Origin: Candidatus Moranbacteria bacterium GW2011_GWC2_37_8
GTDB lineage: Bacteria; Patescibacteriota; Minisyncoccia; Moranbacterales; GWC2-37-73
Assembly: GCA_000992165.1 (NCBI GenBank)
Contig: LBTS01000002.1
Location: 1 to 37,947, forward strand
Reading direction: 5' to 3'
DNA: 37,947 nt
In this document: positions 30,862-37,947 of the stretch, piece after piece
Layout of the letters: every line of letters starts with the position of its first letter
How positions within the stretch are numbered: the stretch's first letter is position 1
Position numbers and translations under genes: made by a program
The notes under the pieces: generated by a model
What the model was told of the DNA's origin: nothing
Database searches by the model: none
Seen by the model: the letters and a program-made list of their open reading frames with translations, nothing else

Positions 30862-33276
30862 TTATCTACGCATTTTTAATTCTAATTCACTTTCAAGCTT
30901 GCTTGTAATTAAATTCATGACATCATCAATCTCTTTTCCGTTTAATGTTCGCTCAGATGCGCCCAAAATTACATGGAAAGCAAAGCTAGTCGTGCTATCT
31001 GCGAAGTCAATCGCATCAAACATATCCACATCCAAAACCAAATCGCCGCCGGCCTTTTGAATTACCATCAAAATATCATCGACTCTAACATTTCCGCTCG
31101 CTATCAAAGAAATATCCCTAATAACAACAGGATGTTTTCTGATTGGGGTGAATTCCCTTTCGGCCTCAGCAATCGCGCAGAGTTTTTCCATATCAAATTC
31201 AAAAATTGCCACTCGATTATTAATATCAAATTCTTCCAGTACGAATGGATTTATTTCTCCGACAAATCCGATACTTTCCTGAGAACCCTCGATTTTAATT
31301 TCAGCGCTTCGACTCTGATGCCAAAGAGAAGGCGTTTCAATTGAGCTACCTTCGAAAGTATCGTAATAACGGTCATTAATTCCGATCTGCTCAAGCAAGT
31401 AGTCAACATGACTCTTCGCTTCAAAGAAAACAGATCCATGCCTTTTGTCTATTTTTTCTTCTTTGGCACCTTTCTTTTCAGTAACAATCGCTCCAACTAA
31501 GATACTTTTTTCTTCTGGTAATGCATCTTGAAGGGAAGGAAAATATATTCTACCTATTTCAAAAATATTAAATTCCTTATAATTTTTTATATTATCTCTA
31601 ACATTCTTCAAGATTCCAGGAATCAAACTTGTGCGCAAGATTGCATGATCAGCTGTCATCGGAGCTTCAAGTTCAAGATGCTTAATTGAATCAAGTCCTG
31701 CAACATTAGCCTCAGCATATGAGTAAAAAGAATAATTATATACTTCATTAAAACCTATTGATGCAAGCAAATCCTTAATATCTCTAGCAAACTTTCTATT
31801 TTCATTAACCGTGGCGCCAGACAGATTTACCAAGGGAGATTTAGCTAAGATATTTTCATAACCATAAACGCGACCTATTTCTTCAATTAAATTTTCTTGG
31901 GTTTTAAGATCGATTCGATAAGTTGGAATTTTTGCAATCAGTATGTTCTTTTTGATTTTTACTTTAATATCCAAAGATTCTAAAATTCTTGAACACTTGG
32001 AAGATGGGACCTCCATGCCGAGCAAGTTGTTCAAATAATTCAAATCCAGTTCAACAGTCCATGGAGAAACCGGCTTAGGATACAAATCAACAATTCCCTC
32101 TAATTCCCCATTCGCAGTATGTTCAAGTATCTCAATAAGGCGCACTATTGCTTTCTCTGCCAAATTAGGATCAATCTCCTTTTCAAAGCGAAGTGCTGCT
32201 TCGGTAACCATATTCAAACTAGTGCGGGTTTTTCTTACACTAGTCGCATTAAAAGTAGCGGCTTCCAAAACAATGGCTCTTGTTTTATTGGATATTCCGC
32301 TATGCAACCCACCCATGACACCAGCAAGCGCCAAAATTTCCTTCTCGTTTGAAATCACAATATCTTCAGAAGACAATTGCTTCTCTGATTCATCTAATAA
32401 AATTATTTTTTCTTCGGATTGAGCTTTTCTGATTACAATTTTGGTTTTTTCATTTTCTGAAATCTGCTCGAAATCAAAAGCATGGAGCGGTTGCCCTATT
32501 TCTAACATCACAAGGTTTGTCGCATCCACCACGTTGTTAATGGGGCGAATCCCGCAAGTTTCCAGTCTTTCCTTCATCCACTCAGGAGAATCCTTGATTT
32601 CGACATCAGTCATAACCACACCAATGTATCTTGAACAGATTTCAGGATCTTTTATTTCCACGGATAACCTATTAGTTTTTTTTCTAGGCAAAATCAATCC
32701 ATCGAAATCATAGTCGATTATATTTCCTTCCAGAGCCGCAATTTCGCGAGCCATTCCCACATGACTCATAGCATCATGAGCTCTATCTGGCAGAATTTTT
32801 ATTTCCAAAGTCTTGTCCTTTTCTGACAGCACATCTACTAATGGAGTTCCAATTTCAACATTTTTATCCAAAAGAAAAATACCAGAATGATCCGCTCCAA
32901 GTCCAAGTTCATCAAGTGCGCAAAGCATTCCGAAAGATTTTACACTGCGAATTTCAGCTTCCTTTATTTTGAAATCTCCAGGCAAAGTTGTTCCAATCGT
33001 AGCCACAGGAACCTTGTCCCCTATTGATATATTATGAGCACCGCAAACAATCTGAAGAACTTCTTTCCCAATATTAACCTTTGTAACCTGCAGCTTGTCG
33101 GCATTCGGATGTTTTTCTATTTCCAAAATTTCTCCAACAACAACACCATCTAGTTTCAATTCATCCTTTTCAATCTCTTCAACCTCAAAGGAATGCATGG
33201 TTATTTCTTCAGCAATTTCTTCAGCGGATTTCTTACTACCCGAAAGTTCTTTGAGCCAATTGTAGCTATATTTCAT
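30862..33276 (-). CDS. pheT: phenylalanine--tRNA ligase beta subunit
   Basis: Beta chain of the alpha2-beta2 PheRS; it binds tRNA and edits mischarged Tyr. 804 aa, full length. An N-terminal EMAP-II-like tRNA-binding domain (about 40-150; LEIEKHPNADKLQVTKV), B3/B4 editing domain (about 205-390), B5 domain (about 400-475), catalytic-like core (480-690) and a C-terminal FDX-ACB domain (about 705-803; FTPIRKHPVVIRDISLI) are all present. TAGGA precedes ATG. It lies 44 nt after pheS in the operon and is followed by a strong terminator. Confidence 0.98.
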   Translation of the reverse strand: MKYSYNWLKELSGSKKSAEEIAEEITMHSFEVEEIEKDELKLDGVVVGEILEIEKHPNADKLQVTKVNIGKEVLQIVCGAHNISIGDKVPVATIGTTLPGDFKIKEAEIRSVKSFGMLCALDELGLGADHSGIFLLDKNVEIGTPLVDVLSEKDKTLEIKILPDRAHDAMSHVGMAREIAALEGNIIDYDFDGLILPRKKTNRLSVEIKDPEICSRYIGVVMTDVEIKDSPEWMKERLETCGIRPINNVVDATNLVMLEIGQPLHAFDFEQISENEKTKIVIRKAQSEEKIILLDESEKQLSSEDIVISNEKEILALAGVMGGLHSGISNKTRAIVLEAATFNATSVRKTRTSLNMVTEAALRFEKEIDPNLAEKAIVRLIEILEHTANGELEGIVDLYPKPVSPWTVELDLNYLNNLLGMEVPSSKCSRILESLDIKVKIKKNILIAKIPTYRIDLKTQENLIEEIGRVYGYENILAKSPLVNLSGATVNENRKFARDIKDLLASIGFNEVYNYSFYSYAEANVAGLDSIKHLELEAPMTADHAILRTSLIPGILKNVRDNIKNYKEFNIFEIGRIYFPSLQDALPEEKSILVGAIVTEKKGAKEEKIDKRHGSVFFEAKSHVDYLLEQIGINDRYYDTFEGSSIETPSLWHQSRSAEIKIEGSQESIGFVGEINPFVLEEFDINNRVAIFEFDMEKLCAIAEAEREFTPIRKHPVVIRDISLIASGNVRVDDILMVIQKAGGDLVLDVDMFDAIDFADSTTSFAFHVILGASERTLNGKEIDDVMNLITSKLESELELKMRR

Positions 33277-33320
33277 ATGTTCCTAAAATTTATAAATAAA
33301 TACTATCCACTAATATTCCT

Positions 33321-34349
33321 TTAAAATTGAGATGTAAAGCGAACATCCCCACTATGAAATAAACGAATGTCATTTATTTTGTATTTCATCATAGCTAATC
33401 TTTCTATTCCAAACCCCCAAGCAAATCCCTGATATTCATTTCGTTTATATCCAGCCGATTCAAATACAAACTGATTAACCATACCAGCTCCTCCAATTTC
33501 AAGCCATCCAGCATTCTTGCAACCAGAGCAGCCCTTTCCACCACACATAGTACAGCTTATATCGAACTCAAAACTTGGCTCCGTGAATGGAAAATAACTT
33601 GGTCTTAGGCGAACCTTTACATCTTTTTTGAAAAATCTAGAAAAGAATTCTTGTGCAATAAATTTAAAATTTCCAACATTTATATTCTTATCTACAACAA
33701 GAGCCTCAAATTGATGGAAGGTGTGTTCATGTGTTGAATCAGTTGCTTCATTACGAAAAATCCTTCCTGGTACAATAATTCTATATGGCGGCACATGTTT
33801 TTCCATATACCTCACTTGTACAGCTGAGGTCTGAGTTCGCATGGCGACTCTTTCATTAGCATGAAGTCCTTTTAGCCAAAAAGTGTCCTGCATATCACGA
33901 GCAGGATGGTTCTTGGGCATATTAAGAGCATCAAAATTATAAAATTCAGTTTCAACTTCTGGTCCATCCGCAACTTCAAACCCCATCGAAGTGAAAATGT
34001 CTTCAAGTTCATTTTGAATTTTTGTAAGCGGATGAAGATGGCCGCGTTTCATTTTTTTAGCAGGAATAGTGACGTCTATTTTTTCCGCAGCAAAATCAAA
34101 ACTTTTCTCCTTAAGTTCTTTTTCTTTCTGCGTGAAAGCGCTTTCGATTTCCGCCTTAACCGTATTTGCCAATTGCCCAACAGTCTTTCGCTCTTCGCCC
34201 GTCAAATCCTTAAGACTTTTCAAGATATTCGTAAAATCACTCTTGCGTCCAAGATATTTAATGCGCAATTCTTCAGCAATCTCAACAGACGTAGCCTCGA
34301 TTATCTCAGCCAATGCCTGCTTTTTTATTTGTTCAATTTTTTCTTTCAT
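33321..34349 (-). CDS. pheS: phenylalanine--tRNA ligase alpha subunit
   Basis: Catalytic chain of PheRS. 342 aa. It has an N-terminal coiled-coil arm (about 1-95) and a class II core with HPARDMQDTFW, motif 2 HEHTFHQFEALVVD and motif 3 GFAWGFGIERLAMMKY. A CTMCGGKGCSGCKNAGW insert near 270 provides Cys-rich metal-site-like residues known in many PheS. No SD. It follows tyrS by 34 nt and is followed by pheT. Confidence 0.98.
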   Translation of the reverse strand: MKEKIEQIKKQALAEIIEATSVEIAEELRIKYLGRKSDFTNILKSLKDLTGEERKTVGQLANTVKAEIESAFTQKEKELKEKSFDFAAEKIDVTIPAKKMKRGHLHPLTKIQNELEDIFTSMGFEVADGPEVETEFYNFDALNMPKNHPARDMQDTFWLKGLHANERVAMRTQTSAVQVRYMEKHVPPYRIIVPGRIFRNEATDSTHEHTFHQFEALVVDKNINVGNFKFIAQEFFSRFFKKDVKVRLRPSYFPFTEPSFEFDISCTMCGGKGCSGCKNAGWLEIGGAGMVNQFVFESAGYKRNEYQGFAWGFGIERLAMMKYKINDIRLFHSGDVRFTSQF

Positions 34350-34383
34350 AGATAATTCAAATTATAATACAAGATACCAAATG

Positions 34384-35589
34384 CTATATACCAAATACTA
34401 TTCTAACGAATCCCATCTTCCCAATTTTTAAAACTTTTCCATCTAATTCTTTTGTAACCAAGAATTGCGGGTCGAGGTATTTTTCGTCTTCAATTGAAAC
34501 TCCGCCTTGTTCGATTTTTCGACGAGCTTCGCCCATGCTTGAAGCGTTTCCAGATTTCACAAGGACTTCAGTTAGTTTCATTTCTCCTTCGATAATAAGC
34601 TCTAGAATATCTGTCGGGATTTCTTTTTTGGAAAAAGTATTGATGAAATATTCGCGCGCAGTTCTAGCAAGTTCTTCGCCGTGATAAATTTCAGTGATTT
34701 CTCCAGCCAAGCGAAGTTTTGCATCGCGAGGATTCAAAGCATCTTCTTTCATTTGCTTTTCAATTTCCACAATTTCTTCCATGGCAACGCGCGTACAATG
34801 AATAAAATATTTCACAATCAATTCATCGCCCATGCTCATCATTTTTCCAAACATGGAATTTGCGTCGTCCATCAAATTTATAGTGTTCCCCCAAGAAGAA
34901 CTCATCTTGCGTCCGTCAGTTCCTTCAATCAGATTCACCATCATAACATCTTGCGGATGTTGTTTGTATTTTTTCTGCATTTCGCGTCCAGCCAAAAGAT
35001 TGAAACGCTGGTCCGTTCCCCCTAGTTCCAAATCAGCTTTCAGCATTACGCTGTCATACCCCTGCATTAATGGATACAAAAGTTCGCGAAGAGAAATTCT
35101 AGTTCCCTTGTCTAATCTTTTTTTGATATTGTCGCGCGCGATAAATTCAGCCAAAGAAAAAATATCAGCTTGCTCGGAAATTTCATTGTAGGTCAATTTT
35201 CCAAGCCATTCAGAATTTTTATGAGTTTCCACTTTACTCATATCCAAAAGTTTTCCGGCTTGATCCAAATATGTTTCCAAATTTTTATTTACAGCTTCTT
35301 GCTCAAGCATCGGGCGTTCACTTTCCTTGTCTGAAGTGTCTCCAATCACGCCTGTAAAATCTCCGATAATCAAAACTATCTGATGACCTAATTGTTGAAA
35401 ATCTCGAAGTTTCAGTAATGAAACAGCCCGTCCCAAGTGAATATTTGAACTTGTAGGATCAATACCAAGCTTTATGCGAAGTTTTTCCCCATTTAAAAGC
35501 CTCTTTTTGAGGTTTTCCTTATCAATTACTTCATTGACTCCTCTTGTCAAAAGTTCATCAATTTGTTTTTCTAATTCTTTATCTTTCAT
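34384..35589 (-). CDS. tyrS: tyrosine--tRNA ligase
   Basis: Class I synthetase. 401 aa, of the bacterial type with KMSSS signature: LGIDPTSSNIHLGRAVSLLKL (about 40-60, HLGR as the HIGH motif), GDFTGVIGDTSDK near 78 and DGRKMSSSWGN near 230. A C-terminal S4 RNA-binding domain (about 335-400) is present (SMGEARRKIEQGGVSI). The promoter lies so close that transcription should start at the ATG (leaderless). First gene of tyrS-pheS-pheT, which groups the two aromatic amino-acid synthetases in one operon; no T-box leader is possible with such a short leader. Confidence 0.98.
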   Translation of the reverse strand: MKDKELEKQIDELLTRGVNEVIDKENLKKRLLNGEKLRIKLGIDPTSSNIHLGRAVSLLKLRDFQQLGHQIVLIIGDFTGVIGDTSDKESERPMLEQEAVNKNLETYLDQAGKLLDMSKVETHKNSEWLGKLTYNEISEQADIFSLAEFIARDNIKKRLDKGTRISLRELLYPLMQGYDSVMLKADLELGGTDQRFNLLAGREMQKKYKQHPQDVMMVNLIEGTDGRKMSSSWGNTINLMDDANSMFGKMMSMGDELIVKYFIHCTRVAMEEIVEIEKQMKEDALNPRDAKLRLAGEITEIYHGEELARTAREYFINTFSKKEIPTDILELIIEGEMKLTEVLVKSGNASSMGEARRKIEQGGVSIEDEKYLDPQFLVTKELDGKVLKIGKMGFVRIVFGI

Positions 35590-35595
35590 ATTTCA

Positions 35596-35623
35596 AGTAT
35601 AAATTAACTAAATGATACATCAA
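35596..35623 (-). promoter_or_regulatory. promoter of tyrS-pheS-pheT (leaderless)
   Basis: Minus-strand TTGATG (35623-35618), a 16-nt spacer and TATACT (35601-35596), only 6 nt before the ATG at 35589. Confidence 0.65.
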
Positions 35624-35668
35624 TAATACCAATTTAAGCCGATTTTAGCAATACTGACAATATTACCC

Positions 35669-35697
35669 TTGCCAAATCCTCAATATTCTGCTAGAAT
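35669..35697 (+). promoter_or_regulatory. promoter of the GGDEF gene
   Basis: TTGCCA (35669-35674), a 17-nt spacer and TAGAAT (35692-35697). The leader is about 58 nt and ends in a strong SD. Confidence 0.65.
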
Positions 35698-35761
35698 AAT
35701 ACGTGCTTGAAATTCAAAAATTATAGTCAAAGTTTTTTTAAAACATAGGAGGAAGTGCGCG

Positions 35762-36463
35762 ATGTCAGAAGAAAAATCAGCAGATGAGAAGATAAAGGAT
35801 CTCGAAAGTCAACTTAACGCAGCCAACAAGGAACTGGAACGTATATCAAAATGTCTCATGAAAACACAATCAGAAAGGGATAAATTATCGAGACAATGCA
35901 TCGCAGCAGAAAATCGTATAAGTTTGCTCAGTGTCAGACTTGTGGAAAAACAGGAGCGAATTGATTTACTTGAAATCCATGCCCTAGAGGAACCATTGAC
36001 GGGCCTCTATAACAGACGCTACGCCGATCTGCAAGCATCTCGCTTTGAAAATGCAGTGTCGTCCCGCGTTCTGTGCGTCATCGTTATTGACATCAATTAC
36101 CTGAAAAGAATCAACGATAGTTGTGGACATGAAGCAGGTGATCAATTATTAGTTGCATTCTCAAAGAAACTGCAAGAATTTCCAGGAGAAAACAAGACCG
36201 TAGCAAGAATAGGCGGAGATGAGTTTTTAATCATCAAGGCCAAAGATGATAAAAAGCAAGCAACAGCCTACTGCGAAATGATCAGGAACACACTCAATGT
36301 GGGATTTAAGTGCACGGTTGCTGGCGGAGAGATTTTTTGCACAGCGTCTGTCGGTTTTGATATTCACGTTCTAGATGGCAATTTTTCTTTCAATGATCTA
36401 TGGATTTCGGCTGATTTAGATATGTACAAAAATAAGACCAGAAGCAGAGAAGTAAATATATAG
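35762..36463 (+). CDS. GGDEF-domain protein (putative diguanylate cyclase)
   Basis: 233 aa, with SD AGGAGG before ATG. Residues 5-75 form a coiled coil that could drive dimerisation; no membrane or PAS segment. From about 80 the GGDEF domain follows: EPLTGLYNRRYAD, VIDINYLKRINDSCGHEAGDQLL and an intact IGGDEF signature (about 150-155). The RxxD inhibitory site normally just upstream is absent (GENKTVAR), so product feedback is unlikely. It should make c-di-GMP if active. GGDEF proteins are uncommon in this phylum, and no EAL or PilZ partner is in the window. A 44-aa gene follows 45 nt downstream. Confidence 0.9.
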   Translation: MSEEKSADEKIKDLESQLNAANKELERISKCLMKTQSERDKLSRQCIAAENRISLLSVRLVEKQERIDLLEIHALEEPLTGLYNRRYADLQASRFENAVSSRVLCVIVIDINYLKRINDSCGHEAGDQLLVAFSKKLQEFPGENKTVARIGGDEFLIIKAKDDKKQATAYCEMIRNTLNVGFKCTVAGGEIFCTASVGFDIHVLDGNFSFNDLWISADLDMYKNKTRSREVNI

Positions 36464-36508
36464 AAATTCAATACAATTTCAATGCAAAGTCATTAAAAGG
36501 AGGACGTC

Positions 36509-36643
36509 TTGAACAAATCGAGTCTTAAGCCCAGGGCCACTAGAAGTGAAATCAATAGCCATATTAAGAAGCTCAAAAAAGGCGTTGACACCAGAACATC
36601 CAAACAGCTCGAGGATTCTGAAGATCAAGAGCCCAAGAAGTAA
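36509..36643 (+). CDS. small basic protein (44 aa), TTG start
   Basis: Too short for a routine ORF call, but it has AAAAGGAGG 5 nt before a TTG codon and ends at a TAA 16 nt before a strong terminator. The protein is highly charged: a Lys/Arg-rich first part (NKSSLKPRATRSEINSHIKKLKKG) and an acidic C-terminal part (QLEDSEDQEPKK), probably disordered. It follows the GGDEF gene and likely shares its transcript. Function unknown; it could be a nucleic-acid-binding or regulatory peptide. Confidence 0.6.
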   Translation: MNKSSLKPRATRSEINSHIKKLKKGVDTRTSKQLEDSEDQEPKK

Positions 36644-36658
36644 AGCTCAACGCAGCAA

Positions 36659-36693
36659 AAAAGCCACCCTCGCCTAGCGCGAAGGTGGCTTTT
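36659..36693. terminator. bidirectional terminator after the GGDEF unit
   Basis: A 10-bp outer stem AAAAGCCACC / GGTGGCTTTT (36659-36668, 36684-36693) has further pairing inside. It lies between the convergent 44-aa gene and the 36708 gene. Confidence 0.85.
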
Positions 36694-36707
36694 CATTTTC
36701 CAAGAAA

Positions 36708-36986
36708 CTACAGGAGTCCTAGTCTTTTCTTTGCTTCGAAAATCTGATGATCATTCATTTGACCTGTCTTTTTCATTTGCTCCAATGTTTTCAAAATGTC
36801 AGCTTTATTTTTCTGAATATTATCCGGAGTCATGACTTTTTTCATCAACTTCTCTCTTTCTTCTGGACTCATCTTTTGCAATTTCTTCATAGCCATGCGC
36901 TGCAGCATGCCCATATTTTGCGGATCCATTGGATCCTTGGATTTCTTGTCATCTGTTTTCTTTTTGAAAGCGTCGAGAATACTCAT
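36708..36986 (-). CDS. hypothetical small Lys/Met-rich protein (92 aa)
   Basis: The frame runs back to 37064, but the upstream part is AT-rich leader; the ATG at 36986 (MSILDAFKKK) is the sensible start. Helical and highly charged, with many Met (PMDPQNMGMLQRMAMKKLQKM) and a C-terminal QIFEAKKRLGLL. No membrane segment. No family recognised; it looks conserved in style. No SD. It is 197 nt after secF in the same direction, with word repeats between. Confidence 0.65.
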   Translation of the reverse strand: MSILDAFKKKTDDKKSKDPMDPQNMGMLQRMAMKKLQKMSPEEREKLMKKVMTPDNIQKNKADILKTLEQMKKTGQMNDHQIFEAKKRLGLL

Positions 36987-37065
36987 ATTGTATATTAAAT
37001 TAAAAAAGTTATGTTTAAATTTCATTTGAAATTTTCCTGTATAATTCAAACCCATAAGGAACATC

Positions 37066-37147
37066 AGTCATTAGCTGTAAGAATGGTTTTTGGTCATTAG
37101 TTTTTTAGAAAAAATAGGTGACCAATGACTAATGACTTGTCCTACTT
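37066..37147. repeat. degenerate word repeats (GTCATTAG/CCAATGAC family)
   Basis: Words such as AGTCATTAG, GGTCATTAG, GACCAATGAC and TAATGACTTG in direct and inverted order. A related run lies inside mnmA at 18038-18066. Confidence 0.6.
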
Positions 37148-37183
37148 CCAATGACCATTGTTACTATTTCTTGTATTTCATCG

Positions 37184-37947
37184 TCAATTCATAGAAGAAT
37201 AAGTTCCGAAAGTCACACCAACCAAAAGCGCCAAAGCGAAATATTTAATAGTAGCTCCACCGAAAAGATAAATTGCGAGCAATGTAATAATTACAGTCAT
37301 TGAAGTATTGATTGAACGCACCAATGTTTCATTAAGACTTTTATTCACCACCTCGGGAAACGGAGTCTTGCTGGAACCTTTCAAAAGATTTTCGCGAGTT
37401 CTATCATATACCACAATTGTGTCATGCACAGAGAATCCCAAAATTGTCAGGAGTGCTGCAATAAATGGGATTCCAACTTCAATTCCATAAAAATGGCCGA
37501 GGAGTGAAAAAACTCCAGCAGTAATCAAAATGTCATGAGCCAAAGCAATAACTGCCCCCGCGCCATATTTCCATGATTCAACTGGGCGTGAAACTTTGCG
37601 AAAAGCCCAAGCAATATACGCCATAATAGTGAAGATGGCTAACAAAATTGCATTTAAAGATTTTGTTTTAAGTTCCTTAGACACCGATGGGTTAATAAAA
37701 TCAACGCTTTGTTGAGTGACTCCCTGATATTTTGCGCTAAGTGATTTCCAAACATCGTCATTAATCTTGTCATCCTCTGATGCATAGCGAACCAACATCG
37801 AATTATCATTTGATGCCTGAATAGTAAGACTGGTCAAATTTAGATCCTTTAAAGATTCATTAACTTCCTGATTCGTGGGTGCGCTATCTGCAAACTTAAC
37901 TTTCATGAGTGTACCACTCGTGAAATCAATATCATATTTGAGCCCCC
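37184..37947 (-). CDS. secF: protein translocase subunit SecF (5' end outside window)
   Basis: The membrane subunit of SecDF that uses ion flow to help protein export. The open frame runs to the window edge (upstream residues KYDIDFTSGTL match the SecF N-terminal domain), so the first membrane helix is missing only because of the cut. Helices 2-5 are present with conserved ALAHDILITAGVF and the GFSVHDTIVVYDRTRENL motif (usually N-D; here H-D). The C-terminus ends at GTYSSMN, about ten residues short of the usual end of helix 6, with word-repeat DNA directly after. secD probably lies just outside the window. Confidence 0.93.
   Translation of the reverse strand, partial: GLKYDIDFTSGTLMKVKFADSAPTNQEVNESLKDLNLTSLTIQASNDNSMLVRYASEDDKINDDVWKSLSAKYQGVTQQSVDFINPSVSKELKTKSLNAILLAIFTIMAYIAWAFRKVSRPVESWKYGAGAVIALAHDILITAGVFSLLGHFYGIEVGIPFIAALLTILGFSVHDTIVVYDRTRENLLKGSSKTPFPEVVNKSLNETLVRSINTSMTVIITLLAIYLFGGATIKYFALALLVGVTFGTYSSMN

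Noticed and set aside
34350-35589. T-box riboswitch before the aromatic synthetase operon
   Set aside because: The tyrS promoter leaves no leader, and no T-box sequence was found.
1-37947. CRISPR array, tRNA or rRNA genes
   Set aside because: No regular direct repeats with spacers, and no cloverleaf or rRNA-like stretch noticed in the gaps.

Overview
The window looks like a chromosome segment of a Patescibacterium (Candidate Phyla Radiation), probably of the Parcubacteria-like kind; the exact lineage cannot be fixed from sequence alone. Reasons: low GC, compact single-copy housekeeping genes, a short AlaS without its C-terminal domain, a compact HrcA, a 23S rRNA intervening-sequence four-helix-bundle protein, a sigma-region-4/HARE-HTH-like protein, a TraD/VirD4-like ATPase with a Pro/Gln-rich zinc-finger tail, and many short ORFan genes. 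TGA acts as a stop (for example in the gene ending at 29232), so this is not a UGA-recoding lineage. No tRNA, rRNA, IS transposase or CRISPR array was seen.

Layout. 1-3.7 kb: six or seven small orphan genes, most with strong Shine-Dalgarno (SD) sequences, their own promoters and hairpin terminators. 3.8-7.9 kb: hrcA-grpE-dnaK heat-shock genes on the minus strand behind a CIRCE operator, with two small-RNA-like plus-strand transcription units between grpE and dnaK. 7.9-8.7 kb: an operon of three small Cys-rich proteins. 8.8-12.2 kb: yidD and a CorA-like transporter from overlapping divergent promoters, then the four-helix-bundle gene and cysS. 12.2-12.4 kb: a small Gly/Ala-rich membrane peptide gene broken by one base in a G run. 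12.7-15.2 kb: dnaB, recR, rplU. 15.4-19.0 kb: alaS, two small genes, mnmA. 19.1-21.2 kb: a two-gene unit of a Bro-N (antirepressor-like) protein and a divergent Sir2-like protein behind an inverted-repeat operator. 21.2-25.0 kb: a HAD phosphatase and an alpha/beta hydrolase / DUF5672-like / ABC exporter operon. 25.5-30.3 kb: TraD-like ATPase, a membrane protein and the sigma-4/HARE-like regulator. 30.9-35.6 kb: tyrS-pheS-pheT. 35.7-37.9 kb: a GGDEF protein with a 44-aa follower gene, a small hypothetical, and the 3'-terminal part of secF.

The genes fall into two expression styles. Housekeeping genes mostly lack an SD, and several (tyrS, mnmA, yidD, recR, the 73-aa gene) have a -10 box so close to the start codon that the mRNA should be leaderless or nearly so. 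The small lineage-specific genes and the GGDEF gene have strong SDs and, often, clear promoters and terminators. Intergenic DNA is full of short degenerate word repeats and REP-like palindromes. Two of these appear to have entered coding sequence (mnmA and the 3' end of the sigma/HARE gene).

The best candidates for undescribed biology are the Bro-N + Sir2-like unit with its operator, the Cys-rich small-protein operon, the tandem small-RNA units with an anti-SD-like loop, and the frameshifted amphipathic peptide gene.
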